Shown: in pieces, positions 43,683-52,129 of the stretch
Layout of the letters: each line of letters begins with the position of its first letter
Position numbering within the stretch: position 1 is the stretch's first letter
NCBI RefSeq assembly: GCF_000022025.1
Contig: NC_011886.1
Location: 620,001 to 684,000 of the forward strand
Reading direction: 5' to 3'
DNA length: 64,000 nt
Origin: Pseudarthrobacter chlorophenolicus A6
GTDB lineage: Bacteria > Actinomycetota > Actinomycetes > Actinomycetales > Micrococcaceae
Notes under the pieces: model-generated
Database searches by the model: none
What the model was told of the DNA's origin: nothing
The model's input: the letters and a program-made list of their open reading frames with translations, nothing else
Position numbers and translations under genes: made by a program

Positions 43683-45281
43683 ATGCACAAGCACCCCCAA
43701 TCACCCCGGAAGCTGCGGTGGCGGTCCGCCGCCGCAGCCCTGGCGGCGTCCGTGGCCGCCTCGGCCTTCCTGGCCGTCCCCTCGGCGCAGGCCAACGAAC
43801 CCGCTGACCCGCCGGCAGCCCAGCAGCTCCCGTCGCCAACGCCCGGCTTCCCCCTCCCCAGCAAGCACACCCAGCAGGCTGTTGACCCGGCGTCGGACTT
43901 CACCTCAAAGTGGACCCGTGCGGACGCCAAGCAGATCATGGCGCAGAGCAACCCGTCCGTTGCGCCGGGCCAGAACTCCATGAGCCCCGACGTCACCATG
44001 CCGGAGATTCCTGAGGACTTTCCGGCCATGAATGACGACGTCTGGGTCTGGGACACCTGGTCCCTCACGGATGAAAACGCCAACCAGATCAGCTACAAGG
44101 GCTACGACGTCATCTTCTCCCTGGTGGCCGACCGCCACGCCGGCTACGGATTCGACCAGCGCCACTGGAACGCCCGCATCGGATACTTCTTCCGCAAGAC
44201 CAACGCCGATCCGGCCAAGGACAAGTGGAACTACGGCGGGCACCTGTTCCTGGACAACACATCCATCGGCAACACCGAATGGTCCGGCTCCACCCGCCTC
44301 ATGCAGGGCAACCAGGTCAACGTCTTCTACACGGCCACCACGTTCCACGATGTGGCAGAGCGCAACGCCGGCGGCGGCGGAATCGCTCCCGACGCCGCCA
44401 TCGCCAAAGCACTGGGCAAGATCCATGCCGACAAGAACGGCGTGACGTTCGACGGCTTCCAGCACACCAAGCTGCTGGAGCCGGACGGAAAGATGTACCA
44501 GACGAAGGCGCAGAACCCCGGTTTCGCTTTCCGCGACCCGTACACCTTCGCCGACCCGGCCCACCCGGGCAAGACCTACATGGTCTTTGAAGGCAACACC
44601 GCCGGAAACCGCGGCGACTACCAGTGCAAGGGCGAGGACCTGGGCTACCAGCCCGGCGATCCGCACGCTGAGAAGCTGACCGATGTCCAGAACACCGGCG
44701 CGCACTACCAGACCGCAAACGTTGGGCTGGCCGTTGCCGACAACAAGGACCTCACCAAGTGGTCCTTCCTGCCGCCGATCCTGTCCGCCAACTGCGTCAA
44801 CGACCAGACTGAGCGCCCGCAGATCTTCATTCAGAATGAAAACGGCAAGAACAAGTACTACCTCTACACGATCAGCCACCAGTTCACCTATGCGGACGGC
44901 ATGCGCGGCCCCGACGGCGTCTACGGCTTCGTGGGCGACGGCATCCGCTCCGACTACCAGCCGGTTAACAACAGCGGCCTGGCCCTCGGCTCGCCCACCG
45001 ACCTGAACCTGCCGGCCAACAACCCGAGCGGAACCATCTCGGGCCAGCAGAACGGCAGGCAGTTCCAGGCCTACTCGCACTACGTCCAGCCCAACGGCCT
45101 GGTGCAGTCGTTCATCGACAACGTCAACGGCGTCCGCGGCGGCTCCCTGTCCCCGACCGTCAAGATCAACTTCAAGAACGGCGTGACCCAGGTGGACCGC
45201 AGCTTCGGCCAAAACGGCCTTGGCCCGTTCGGCTACCTGCCCACCAACAAGCGCATTGGCGGCGAAGGCCTCTACAAGTAA
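43683..45281 (+). CDS. Secreted levansucrase (glycoside hydrolase family 68)
   Basis: A 532-residue extracellular fructosyltransferase that splits sucrose and builds levan or fructo-oligosaccharides. The signal peptide ends near VPSAQA. GH68 catalytic residues are intact: nucleophile Asp124 (WVWDTW), stabilising Asp285 (AFRDPYTF) and acid/base Glu377 (TERPQIF). Further family segments are TEWSGSTRL and YLYTISHQFTYADG. Inulosucrase or beta-fructofuranosidase activity cannot be excluded from sequence. ATG 43683 is used; a TTG 24 bases earlier would lengthen the N-terminus. A LacI-type operator upstream suggests sugar control. Confidence 0.94.
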   Translation: MHKHPQSPRKLRWRSAAAALAASVAASAFLAVPSAQANEPADPPAAQQLPSPTPGFPLPSKHTQQAVDPASDFTSKWTRADAKQIMAQSNPSVAPGQNSMSPDVTMPEIPEDFPAMNDDVWVWDTWSLTDENANQISYKGYDVIFSLVADRHAGYGFDQRHWNARIGYFFRKTNADPAKDKWNYGGHLFLDNTSIGNTEWSGSTRLMQGNQVNVFYTATTFHDVAERNAGGGGIAPDAAIAKALGKIHADKNGVTFDGFQHTKLLEPDGKMYQTKAQNPGFAFRDPYTFADPAHPGKTYMVFEGNTAGNRGDYQCKGEDLGYQPGDPHAEKLTDVQNTGAHYQTANVGLAVADNKDLTKWSFLPPILSANCVNDQTERPQIFIQNENGKNKYYLYTISHQFTYADGMRGPDGVYGFVGDGIRSDYQPVNNSGLALGSPTDLNLPANNPSGTISGQQNGRQFQAYSHYVQPNGLVQSFIDNVNGVRGGSLSPTVKINFKNGVTQVDRSFGQNGLGPFGYLPTNKRIGGEGLYK

Positions 45282-45330
45282 CCAGACCGCGGCACCTGCC
45301 GCTTCCGCTGCCTGAAAGGGCGGCACCGCT

Positions 45331-45364
45331 CAGGCGGGGATGTCCTTGGGGGCCTCCCCGCCTG
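45331..45364 (+). terminator. Terminator after levansucrase
   Basis: CAGGCGGGGA (45331-45340) pairs perfectly with TCCCCGCCTG (45355-45364) over a 14-base loop, followed by GGCCTTTAA. Confidence 0.75.
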
Positions 45365-45504
45365 GGCCTTTAACTGCCCTTTCCCTTCGTTGTCCTGCCC
45401 TGCATCGACATCCGGGGCAATTCCACTGCCCTGTCGCGGAGGGATTCCAGCACATCACCGCAGGCTGGGGATAGGGTTGGAATCAAACGAAGGGGGAGTG
45501 CCTG

Positions 45505-45966
45505 ATGGAATACCAGAACCCACAACCCACGCCGGGTGTCCACCGCGGGGCCGTGCCGGTTCCCGCTGGAGTGCCCGGCCCGGGCCGCACCGTCATTTCC
45601 GAAACAGCCGTGGCCAAGGTTGCCGGTATCGCCGCGAGGGCGGTCCCCGGCGTCTACTCCCTCGGCTCGGGCCCATCCCGGGCGCTGGGTGCCATCCGGG
45701 ATGCCGTGGGCAGCACCGACCATGCCACGGGAGTCCGGGCGGAAGTCGGCGAAACGCAGGTGGCTGTCGATATCAGCCTGGTTGCCAGTTACGGCACGCC
45801 CCTGCACTCGCTGGCCAACCAGGTCCGGGCCGCGGTCTACCGGGCCGTGGAGGAGCTCGTGGGGCTGCAGGTGATTGAAGTGAACGTAGAGGTCACCGAC
45901 GTCTACGTGCCGCCGCCCGTCAAGCCCGCCGTCGCCGGCTCTCCGGAAAGGGAGGCATTGCTGTGA
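45505..45966 (+). CDS. Asp23/Gls24 family envelope stress protein
   Basis: A 153-residue protein of the Asp23 (DUF322) family. TVISETAVAKVAGIAARAVPGV opens the domain, and VRAAVYRAVEELVGLQVIEVNVEVTDV closes it. The ATG at 45505 has an AAGGGGGAG site. It is the first of five genes joined by 4-bp overlaps, a cluster that in Gram-positives places Asp23 proteins on the membrane through an AmaP anchor and helps under cell-wall or alkaline stress. Physiological role here is inferred from that family. Confidence 0.9.
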   Translation: MEYQNPQPTPGVHRGAVPVPAGVPGPGRTVISETAVAKVAGIAARAVPGVYSLGSGPSRALGAIRDAVGSTDHATGVRAEVGETQVAVDISLVASYGTPLHSLANQVRAAVYRAVEELVGLQVIEVNVEVTDVYVPPPVKPAVAGSPEREALL

Positions 45967-46154
45967 ACCTCACTGTGGCAGGCACCGCGATGGGTGCCTT
46001 TGTTGCTTTCATGTCCCTGCAGTTCGGCCTATGGGGCTTCCTCGTCTCCTTGCTCTTCATGGCCATCGGAGCGCTCCTGGGCCGCGCAGCCGAAGGAAAG
46101 CTGGACCTGCGCGGCGTCCTTGACGCCATCACGGGCCGGCGCTCATCGTCATGA
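45963..46154 (+). CDS. DUF2273-like small membrane protein
   Basis: A 63-residue protein with a long hydrophobic region (TAMGAFVAFMSLQFGLWGFLVSLLFMAIGALLG in two helices) followed by a short basic, cytoplasmic tail. It matches the size and position of DUF2273 proteins that accompany Asp23 and AmaP genes. It starts with GTG at 45963, overlapping the Asp23 stop (GTGA), and its own stop overlaps the next start. Probably structural in a membrane complex. Confidence 0.8.
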   Translation: MNLTVAGTAMGAFVAFMSLQFGLWGFLVSLLFMAIGALLGRAAEGKLDLRGVLDAITGRRSSS

Positions 46155-46528
46155 GCGCGCCGGCGCCGGCAGTGCCGGGGCAGGCGCTCAACGGCCATAA
46201 CCGGATCAGCACGCAGGCGCTGACCAGCCTCGCCAAGGCCGCAGCGGCCCACGAGTTCGGCGTTGACGCCCAGGACGTCCGTGCCGACTGGGCGGACGAC
46301 GACGGACTCCTGGCTTTGTCGCTTGTCACGCCTATCAGGGTCCCTCCCTTGCGGGCGGCGATGGAGCCGGGCCGGATTGACTTGGTGGGCGGCTCCATCT
46401 GGCAGCGTACGGTGCAGGCCAAGTCCCGCATCCTGGCCACGGTGACCGAGCTCAGCGGAGCAAGCCTGAGCCGGGTGGACATCAGGATCAGTGGGGCGAG
46501 GATCAGCGAAGGAGGTCGGGTGCAGTGA
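46151..46528 (+). CDS. Small protein of the Asp23 cluster, possibly Asp23-like
   Basis: A 125-residue soluble protein. The order of a strand (LLALSLVTPIRVPPL), a helix with WQRTVQAKSRILATVTEL and a final strand (LSRVDIRISGARI) resembles a short Asp23-type alpha/beta unit, but the similarity is weak. It is translationally coupled on both sides (ATGA and GTGA overlaps). It probably interacts with the neighbouring envelope proteins; no catalytic motif is visible. Confidence 0.7.
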   Translation: MSAPAPAVPGQALNGHNRISTQALTSLAKAAAAHEFGVDAQDVRADWADDDGLLALSLVTPIRVPPLRAAMEPGRIDLVGGSIWQRTVQAKSRILATVTELSGASLSRVDIRISGARISEGGRVQ

Positions 46529-47181
46529 GCAGCAGCGTGGAAACACGGGGCAGCGATGCCCGCGGAGGCAGGGGCGGACGCCACAATGGCCGGAGCCCGG
46601 ACATGGCCAGGATCGTGCGCCGGGAAACACGTTCCACGCGTGCTGCAGCAGCCATCGTTGCCGCAGTGGTGGTCATGGCGCTGGCCGGGTACGGATTGCT
46701 GGAGGCTGCGGTGCACGCCATTGGCCAGCCGCCCTGGCTGATCGAACCGCAGGTCGCGGCAGAGCGGCTGACGGCGCTTCCCGCAGGGATTTCACCCCTG
46801 CTCCTGGGCGCCATCGGCGCCGTCCTTGCCATGGTGGGATTGGTCTTTTTCCTCAACGGCGTGGCGCCGGGACGCCGTGCCCGGCACACGCTCGCCGGCA
46901 GCTGGCTCGAATCCGGGCGTCCCGCCGTCGTCATTGACGACGAAGTGATCGCTTCGTCGCTGGCCCGCCAGGCACGGCTGGCAGCAAATGTCACGCCGGA
47001 GCAGGTGATGGTGGTGGTTTCGCAGCGCCAGGTTATGGTCAACGTCCGGCCCACCTCGGGCGTGCCCGTGGACGGTGACGCGGTGCTGGCCGCCGTACGG
47101 GAGGAAGTGGACCAAATGGCGCTCGATCCCGCGCCGGAAGTCCGTATCAACGTGGCACCGTCCGGGGTGGTGGGGGCATGA
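46525..47181 (+). CDS. DUF6286-type membrane protein of the Asp23 cluster
   Basis: A 218-residue protein with a basic N-terminus and two transmembrane helices (AAAIVAAVVVMALAGYGLLE and LLLGAIGAVLAMVGLVFFLN). A C-terminal domain follows (VVIDDEVIASSLARQARLAANV, then strands ending in VRINVAPSG) and recalls the Asp23 fold. This arrangement is known as DUF6286 in actinobacterial Asp23 loci. GTG at 46525 overlaps the previous stop. It may anchor or cap the Asp23 assembly. Confidence 0.75.
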   Translation: MSSSVETRGSDARGGRGGRHNGRSPDMARIVRRETRSTRAAAAIVAAVVVMALAGYGLLEAAVHAIGQPPWLIEPQVAAERLTALPAGISPLLLGAIGAVLAMVGLVFFLNGVAPGRRARHTLAGSWLESGRPAVVIDDEVIASSLARQARLAANVTPEQVMVVVSQRQVMVNVRPTSGVPVDGDAVLAAVREEVDQMALDPAPEVRINVAPSGVVGA

Positions 47182-47789
47182 ACAGCACACCAACCGCCCT
47201 GAACCGGATCCTCCTGACCCTGCTCGGATTGAAACTGCTGGCCGTGGGCCTTCTGTTGGTCCTGTTGGCCACCGTTCCCGCCATTGCGGCGTGGTGGCAC
47301 TCCTGGTCCGCGGCAGCCTGGAGCAGCGCCAACGATGCCTTCAACGCCACCCGCTTCCCCGGGCGGCCGGAAAGCTGGCTCTGGATGGTGGTGGCATTGG
47401 TCCTGCTGGTCCTGATCGGATTGATGGTTGCCTGGGTGGCCCAGCAGGGTAAGGGCAGGTCCAACCTCCTGGCGTCCGAATATGATCCCGGGGAAGTCCC
47501 CGGCGATATCCGGATCGGCGCGGGAGTGGCCGAACAGGCCCTCAAGCAGGCGCTGGCCGGCCGCCCCGATCTTGCCTCGTCCAGCGTGACCACCTACGAC
47601 GTCAAGGGCACCCCGACGCTGAAAATCCGGCTGCTGCCCCGCCAGGGTGTGGCGCCGCACCTTCTCGCCGCCGAAGTTTCCGGGCTGGTTGATGCCCTTG
47701 ACGCTGTGGTGGGCAGGAAGACGCCTGTCCTCATCCACATCGGTGCCGGGGCGCGGACCCGCTTCGGCAGGGCCGAGCGCGTCCGCTGA
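47178..47789 (+). CDS. AmaP-like alkaline-shock membrane anchor protein
   Basis: A 203-residue protein with two N-terminal membrane helices (ILLTLLGLKLLAVGLLLVLLA and LWMVVALVLLVLIGLMVAWV) and a C-terminal Asp23-like domain of about 90 residues (IRIGAGVAEQALKQALAG, then LVDALDAVVGRKTPVLIHIG). This is the architecture of AmaP, which tethers Asp23 to the membrane in Staphylococcus. It is the last gene of the five-gene operon; the convergent alpha-glucosidase gene follows. Confidence 0.75.
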   Translation: MNSTPTALNRILLTLLGLKLLAVGLLLVLLATVPAIAAWWHSWSAAAWSSANDAFNATRFPGRPESWLWMVVALVLLVLIGLMVAWVAQQGKGRSNLLASEYDPGEVPGDIRIGAGVAEQALKQALAGRPDLASSSVTTYDVKGTPTLKIRLLPRQGVAPHLLAAEVSGLVDALDAVVGRKTPVLIHIGAGARTRFGRAERVR

Positions 47790-47829
47790 CGCCTGTGCCC
47801 TTCCGGCCGGAGGATCCAGGCCGCAGGGC

Positions 47830-49659
47830 TCAGGACTGGACGTTACCCGATTGGAGGGCCGTTGCCTTCTGCAGGTACACGGTGCAGTCCACGGGAATCT
47901 CCTGCATGGCCTCCCACTCGGCGCGGGGTTCCGGCCCGCTGGACAGCGCCACGGTGTAACCGTCGGGCACCGGGGCGCTGGCGAATCCCATGTTGGCAAG
48001 AACCAGCACGTCCCTGTTGGTGAAGGCCAGCACGCCGCTCGCCGGTGCGTGGGAATCTGCCCATTCAATGCTGCCGGCACCGAGTTTCTCCGCTGCACGG
48101 AAGGCCAGGGCCGCACGGTAGAGCTCCAGCGTGGAACCTTCCGCGCCGTCCTGCAGGTCCGCGGCGTGCGGACCGAAGCTGTCCGGCTGCGGAAGCCAGG
48201 GTTCAGCGGCGTTGTTGGCAGGGTCCGAGAAACCGAAGCCCGGGGCCCCGGCGGTCCATGGCAGCGGCACGCGGCAGCCGTCCCTGCCTATTTCCGCGCC
48301 CCGGGTGCGGAAGAACGTGGGATCCTGGCGTGCCCCGGCGGGAAGCGTGGTGTGCTCGGCCAGGCCGAGTTCTTCGCCCTGGTACAGGTAGGCCGAGCCG
48401 GGAAGGGCCAGTGACACCAGCGTGGCGGCCCGTGCCCGCGCCAGTCCCAAGGAGGTGTCCGGCTGTTCGTCGTCCGGGCCGATGCCCTTGGGAAAGGACG
48501 TGGGATCGGGGAGGCCAAAGCGGGTGGTGTGCCGGACGGTGTCGTGGTTGCTGAGCACCCAGGTGCACGGTGCACCGACGGTGGCGGCAGCGTCCAGGGA
48601 GGTATCGATGGCTGCCGCCATCCGCTCCGCGTCCCACCCGGCCAGCAGGAAGTCGAAGTTGAATGCCTGCTGCATCTCGTCCTGGCGGACATAGCGTGCC
48701 AGCCGTTCCGCCGGTTCAACCCAGGCTTCGGCCACCAGCATGCGGTCGGGTCCGTACCCTGACAGCACCTTGTGCCAGTCGCGGTAGATCGCGTGGACGC
48801 CCTCCTGGTCGAAGAAGGGCGACGGCGGATATGCCGGCGATACTGCACGGTGCGGTTCTTCGGCGTCTGTGTGGGCTCCGGGGGCATCGCCCGGGAGCAG
48901 GGGGTCCCGGAGCGGGGCAGTGCCCTCCACCATGGCCGCGACGCCGTCCCAGTCGGGCAAGCCGGCCTCCTTGACCAGCCCGTGGGCAACGTCCACCCGG
49001 AAGCCGTCCACACCCCGGTCCAGCCAGAACCGCAGGACGGAGCGCATCTCTTCCTGGACCTCGGCGTTGTCCCAGTTCAGGTCCGGCTGCTTGGTGTCGA
49101 AGAGGTGGAGGTACCACTCGCCGGCCTGGCCGTCCGGGTCCGTGACCCGCGTCCAGGCCGGACCGCCGAAGATCGACTTCCAGTTGTTGGGCGGCCTGTT
49201 CCCGTCCCGGGACCCTGGCTCAGCGTCCTTGCCCGGGCGGAAGATGTACCTGTCCCGCTCGGCGGACCCCGCCGGCGCCTCCAGCGCCATCCGGAACCAC
49301 AGGTGCTCGTCCGAGGTGTGGTTGGGCACCAGGTCAACGATGACCTTCAAACCACGCCCGTGAGCATCCTGCAACATGCTGTCGAAATCATCCAAGGATC
49401 CGAAAAGCGGGTCCACCTGGCGGTAGTCGGCCACGTCGTAACCGCCGTCCGCCTGGGGCGACTTGTAGAACGGGGAGAGCCAGACGGCGTCCACGCCCAA
49501 CCGCTCAAGGTAGGGCAGGTGGGCCGTCACACCACGGAGATCGCCCATCCCGTCGCCATTGGCGTCGGCGAAGGAGCGGGGATACACCTGGTAAACCACA
49601 GCGTCAGCCCACCATTCCTGGCTGCTGCTCCGGAGGCCTGGAACGCACGGGTTCGACAT
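47830..49659 (-). CDS. GH13 alpha-glucosidase (oligo-1,6-glucosidase / AglA type)
   Basis: A 609-residue cytoplasmic enzyme that releases glucose from alpha-glucosides such as maltose, trehalulose, sucrose or isomaltose. GH13 motifs are in order: VDLVPNHTSDEH (region I), GFRVDVAHGL with the nucleophile Asp near 221 (II), MLVAEAWVE with the acid/base Glu near 308 (III), and LSNHDTVRH with the stabilising Asp near 369 (IV). QADGGYDVADY after region I supports alpha-glucosidase specificity. ATG 49659 follows AAGGGGA. It is divergent from the ABC transporter genes and shares a LacI operator with them. Confidence 0.92.
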   Translation of the reverse strand: MSNPCVPGLRSSSQEWWADAVVYQVYPRSFADANGDGMGDLRGVTAHLPYLERLGVDAVWLSPFYKSPQADGGYDVADYRQVDPLFGSLDDFDSMLQDAHGRGLKVIVDLVPNHTSDEHLWFRMALEAPAGSAERDRYIFRPGKDAEPGSRDGNRPPNNWKSIFGGPAWTRVTDPDGQAGEWYLHLFDTKQPDLNWDNAEVQEEMRSVLRFWLDRGVDGFRVDVAHGLVKEAGLPDWDGVAAMVEGTAPLRDPLLPGDAPGAHTDAEEPHRAVSPAYPPSPFFDQEGVHAIYRDWHKVLSGYGPDRMLVAEAWVEPAERLARYVRQDEMQQAFNFDFLLAGWDAERMAAAIDTSLDAAATVGAPCTWVLSNHDTVRHTTRFGLPDPTSFPKGIGPDDEQPDTSLGLARARAATLVSLALPGSAYLYQGEELGLAEHTTLPAGARQDPTFFRTRGAEIGRDGCRVPLPWTAGAPGFGFSDPANNAAEPWLPQPDSFGPHAADLQDGAEGSTLELYRAALAFRAAEKLGAGSIEWADSHAPASGVLAFTNRDVLVLANMGFASAPVPDGYTVALSSGPEPRAEWEAMQEIPVDCTVYLQKATALQSGNVQS

Positions 49660-49683
49660 TTGGTTCCCCTTAGATAACTTTTT

Positions 49684-49701
49684 GATGTAAACGCTTGCAT
49701 C
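49684..49701. promoter_or_regulatory. LacI-family operator in the alpha-glucoside divergent promoter
   Basis: GATGTAAACGCTTGCATC is an 18-bp palindrome (GATGYAARCGYTTRCATC) between the alpha-glucosidase (start 49659) and the binding-protein gene (start 49799). A rightward -35-like TTGCAT overlaps it and TACTAG follows at promoter spacing, so binding would block initiation. The LacI protein at 53395 is the obvious candidate. Confidence 0.7.
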
Positions 49702-49798
49702 AACGGCAGCAACCTTACTAGTGTGACAGGCACCACATCAACCTCACCAACAACCGCACTGTCGACTTACTTGTCTCTCAGCGAGGAGCTTCAAGCTA

Positions 49799-51085
49799 AT
49801 GAAAACCCCTAGATTCCTTTTGCCGGTTGCCACTGCCGGCGTTCTGGCCCTTTCCCTGTCCGCCTGTGCCGGCGGAGGAGGTGGCGGAACCTCGGGCGGC
49901 GGCAGCGACGCTGAAGCCAATCTCGACAGCCGTGGCCCCATCACCTACGTGCAGGGCAAGGACAACAGCAACGTTGTCCGTCCGCTGATCGAAAAATGGA
50001 ACGCTGCGCACCCCGACGAAAAGGTCACTTTCAAGGAGCAGACGGACAACGCCGACCAGCAGCACGATGACCTGGTCCAGAACTTCCAGGCAAAGAACGC
50101 GGACTATGACGTAGCCAGCGTGGACGTCGTCTGGACGGCCGAGTTCGCCGCCAAGGGCTGGCTCCAGCCGCTCAAGGACAAGATGGCCATCGACACCAAG
50201 GGCATGCTGGAGCCCACCATCGAGGCCGGCTCCTACAAGGGCACCCTCTATGCGGCTCCCGTTTCCTCCGACGGCGGCATCCTGTACTACCGCAAGGATC
50301 TGGTGCCCACACCGCCCAAGACCTGGGACGAGATGATGGGCATGTGCTCCATCGCCAAGCAGAACAACATGGGCTGCTACGCCGGCCAGTTCAAGCAGTA
50401 TGAGGGCCTCACCGTCAACGCCTCGGAAGCAATCAACTCCGCCGGCGGATCCGTCCTCGACAAGGACGGCAAGCCGAGCCTGAACACCCCCGAGGCCGAA
50501 GCAGGCCTGGACAACCTGGTGAAGGCTTTCAAGGACGGCAACATCCCGGCTGAAGCCATCACCTACCAGGAAGAGGAAAGCCGCCGTGCGTTCCAGGACG
50601 GCAAGCTCCTGTTCCTCCGCAACTGGCCTTACGTCTACAACCTGGCAACCACTGAAGGTTCCTCCAAGGTCAAGGACGTTCTGGGCATGGCGGCACTTCC
50701 GGGCAAGGACGGCCCCGGTGCTTCTTCCCTCGGTGGCCACAGCGCAGCCGTCAGCGTCTACTCCGACCACAAGGCCACGTCCCTGGACTTCGTGAAGTTC
50801 CTGGTTGAAGAAGAGCAGCAGAAGTTCTTCGCAACCCAGGGTTCGCTTGCCCCGGTCCTCGGTGACCTGTACGAGGACCAGGAACTGGTTGCAAAGCTGC
50901 CTTACCTGCCGGTCCTCAAGACCTCCATCGAAAATGCTGTTCCCCGGCCGGTAACCCCCTTCTACCCTGCAGTCACCAAGGCCATCCAGGACAACGCCTA
51001 CGCGGCGCTGAAGGGTGAAAAGCCTGCCAAGGATGCGCTCTCCGACATGCAGAAGTCCATCGAGACCGCCGGCGCAGGATCGTAA
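49799..51085 (+). CDS. ABC transporter sugar-binding lipoprotein (alpha-glucoside type)
   Basis: A 428-residue extracellular receptor. It has a lipoprotein signal with lipobox LSLSAC and a Gly/Ser-rich tether (GGGGGTSGGGSD). It belongs to the family 1 solute-binding proteins (maltose, trehalose, sucrose): VEW-type hinge segments appear in YDVASVDVVWTAEFAAKGWLQ and SSDGGILYYRKDLVPTPPKTWDEM. With the two permeases downstream and the alpha-glucosidase divergent, it resembles ThuE/AglE systems. An ATPase is not encoded here, so a shared MsiK-like ATPase elsewhere is expected. The exact sugar is not determinable. Confidence 0.92.
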   Translation: MKTPRFLLPVATAGVLALSLSACAGGGGGGTSGGGSDAEANLDSRGPITYVQGKDNSNVVRPLIEKWNAAHPDEKVTFKEQTDNADQQHDDLVQNFQAKNADYDVASVDVVWTAEFAAKGWLQPLKDKMAIDTKGMLEPTIEAGSYKGTLYAAPVSSDGGILYYRKDLVPTPPKTWDEMMGMCSIAKQNNMGCYAGQFKQYEGLTVNASEAINSAGGSVLDKDGKPSLNTPEAEAGLDNLVKAFKDGNIPAEAITYQEEESRRAFQDGKLLFLRNWPYVYNLATTEGSSKVKDVLGMAALPGKDGPGASSLGGHSAAVSVYSDHKATSLDFVKFLVEEEQQKFFATQGSLAPVLGDLYEDQELVAKLPYLPVLKTSIENAVPRPVTPFYPAVTKAIQDNAYAALKGEKPAKDALSDMQKSIETAGAGS

Positions 51086-51091
51086 AAAGCC

Positions 51092-52129
51092 ATGGCTACC
51101 GAATTGGGCCCGACGCCGGTCAAGCAACCGGCGTCGGGCGCCGCCCCGGCCCATCACGGGCCTAAAGGGGTAGGCGAAGACAACAGGATTGCCAGCCAGG
51201 GCAGGTGGGCCACCTGGCTGTTGGCTCCCACTGTCGTCGCGCTGGCAATCGTGATCGTGTACCCGATCATCAGCGCGATCGTGATGTCCTTCCAGAAGGA
51301 CGCCGGTCTCGATCCCGTCACCGGTCTGTTCACGGACGGCGGCTCTGCCGGCATCCAGAATTATGTGAATTGGCTGGGGCAGCAGTGTGCCGCCCAGGGT
51401 GGCGGAACGGTGGCTTGCCCGCCGGGCACCCTCGGTGGACAGTTCTGGTCTGCCACGGCCACCACCTTCTTCTTTACGGTGGTTACCGTGGCCCTGGAAA
51501 CCGTCCTGGGCTTCTGGATGGCCATGATCATGGCGCGGACCTTCAAGGGCCGCAGCCTGGTCCGCGCAGCCGTCCTGGTGCCGTGGGCCATTCCCACCGC
51601 CGTCACCGCCCAGCTGTGGCTGTTCATGTTCGACTTCAACGGCATCATCAACAAGCTGTTTAACGTCTCCATCCTGTGGACGGGCAGTGAATGGCCGGCC
51701 AAGTGGGCTGTCATCATCGCCGATACCTGGAAAACCACGCCCTTCATGGCGCTGCTGATCCTGGCGGGCCTGCAGATGATTCCGGCCGAGGTCTACGAGG
51801 CATCAAAGGTGGACGGGGCCAGTGCCTGGCAGCGCTTCCGCCTGATTACGCTGCCGCTGGTCAAGCCCGCGCTGATGGTTGCCATCCTGTTCCGCACCCT
51901 TGACGCGCTGAGGATGTTCGACCTGCCTTACATCCTCACCGGCGGTGCCAACAACACCACCACACTGTCCATCCTGGTGATCAACCAGATCAGACAAGGG
52001 TTCAACTCAGCGGCGGCGTTGTCCACCATTACGTTCATCATCATCTTCCTGGTGGCGTTCATTTTCGTCCGGTTCCTGGGCGCCAATGTGGTGGAACAAA
52101 GCGGCGCAACCGGTAAGGGGAAGAAATGA
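51092..52129 (+). CDS. Sugar ABC transporter permease (MalF type)
   Basis: A 345-residue inner-membrane subunit with six to seven hydrophobic segments. The EAA loop that docks with the ATPase is seen in VYEASKVDGASAWQRFRLITLPLVKPAL. The long insert between TM1 and TM2 (GLFTDGGSAGIQNYVNWLGQQ) contains two Cys (CAAQGGGTVAC) that may be disulfide-bonded outside. It starts six bases after the binding-protein gene and overlaps the next permease start by four bases. Substrate as for the binding protein. Confidence 0.93.
   Translation: MATELGPTPVKQPASGAAPAHHGPKGVGEDNRIASQGRWATWLLAPTVVALAIVIVYPIISAIVMSFQKDAGLDPVTGLFTDGGSAGIQNYVNWLGQQCAAQGGGTVACPPGTLGGQFWSATATTFFFTVVTVALETVLGFWMAMIMARTFKGRSLVRAAVLVPWAIPTAVTAQLWLFMFDFNGIINKLFNVSILWTGSEWPAKWAVIIADTWKTTPFMALLILAGLQMIPAEVYEASKVDGASAWQRFRLITLPLVKPALMVAILFRTLDALRMFDLPYILTGGANNTTTLSILVINQIRQGFNSAAALSTITFIIIFLVAFIFVRFLGANVVEQSGATGKGKK

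Noticed and set aside
43905..45326. 473-residue open frame opposite levansucrase
   Set aside because: Levansucrase catalytic residues are intact on the plus strand; the reverse frame is low-complexity Val/Gly/Asp.
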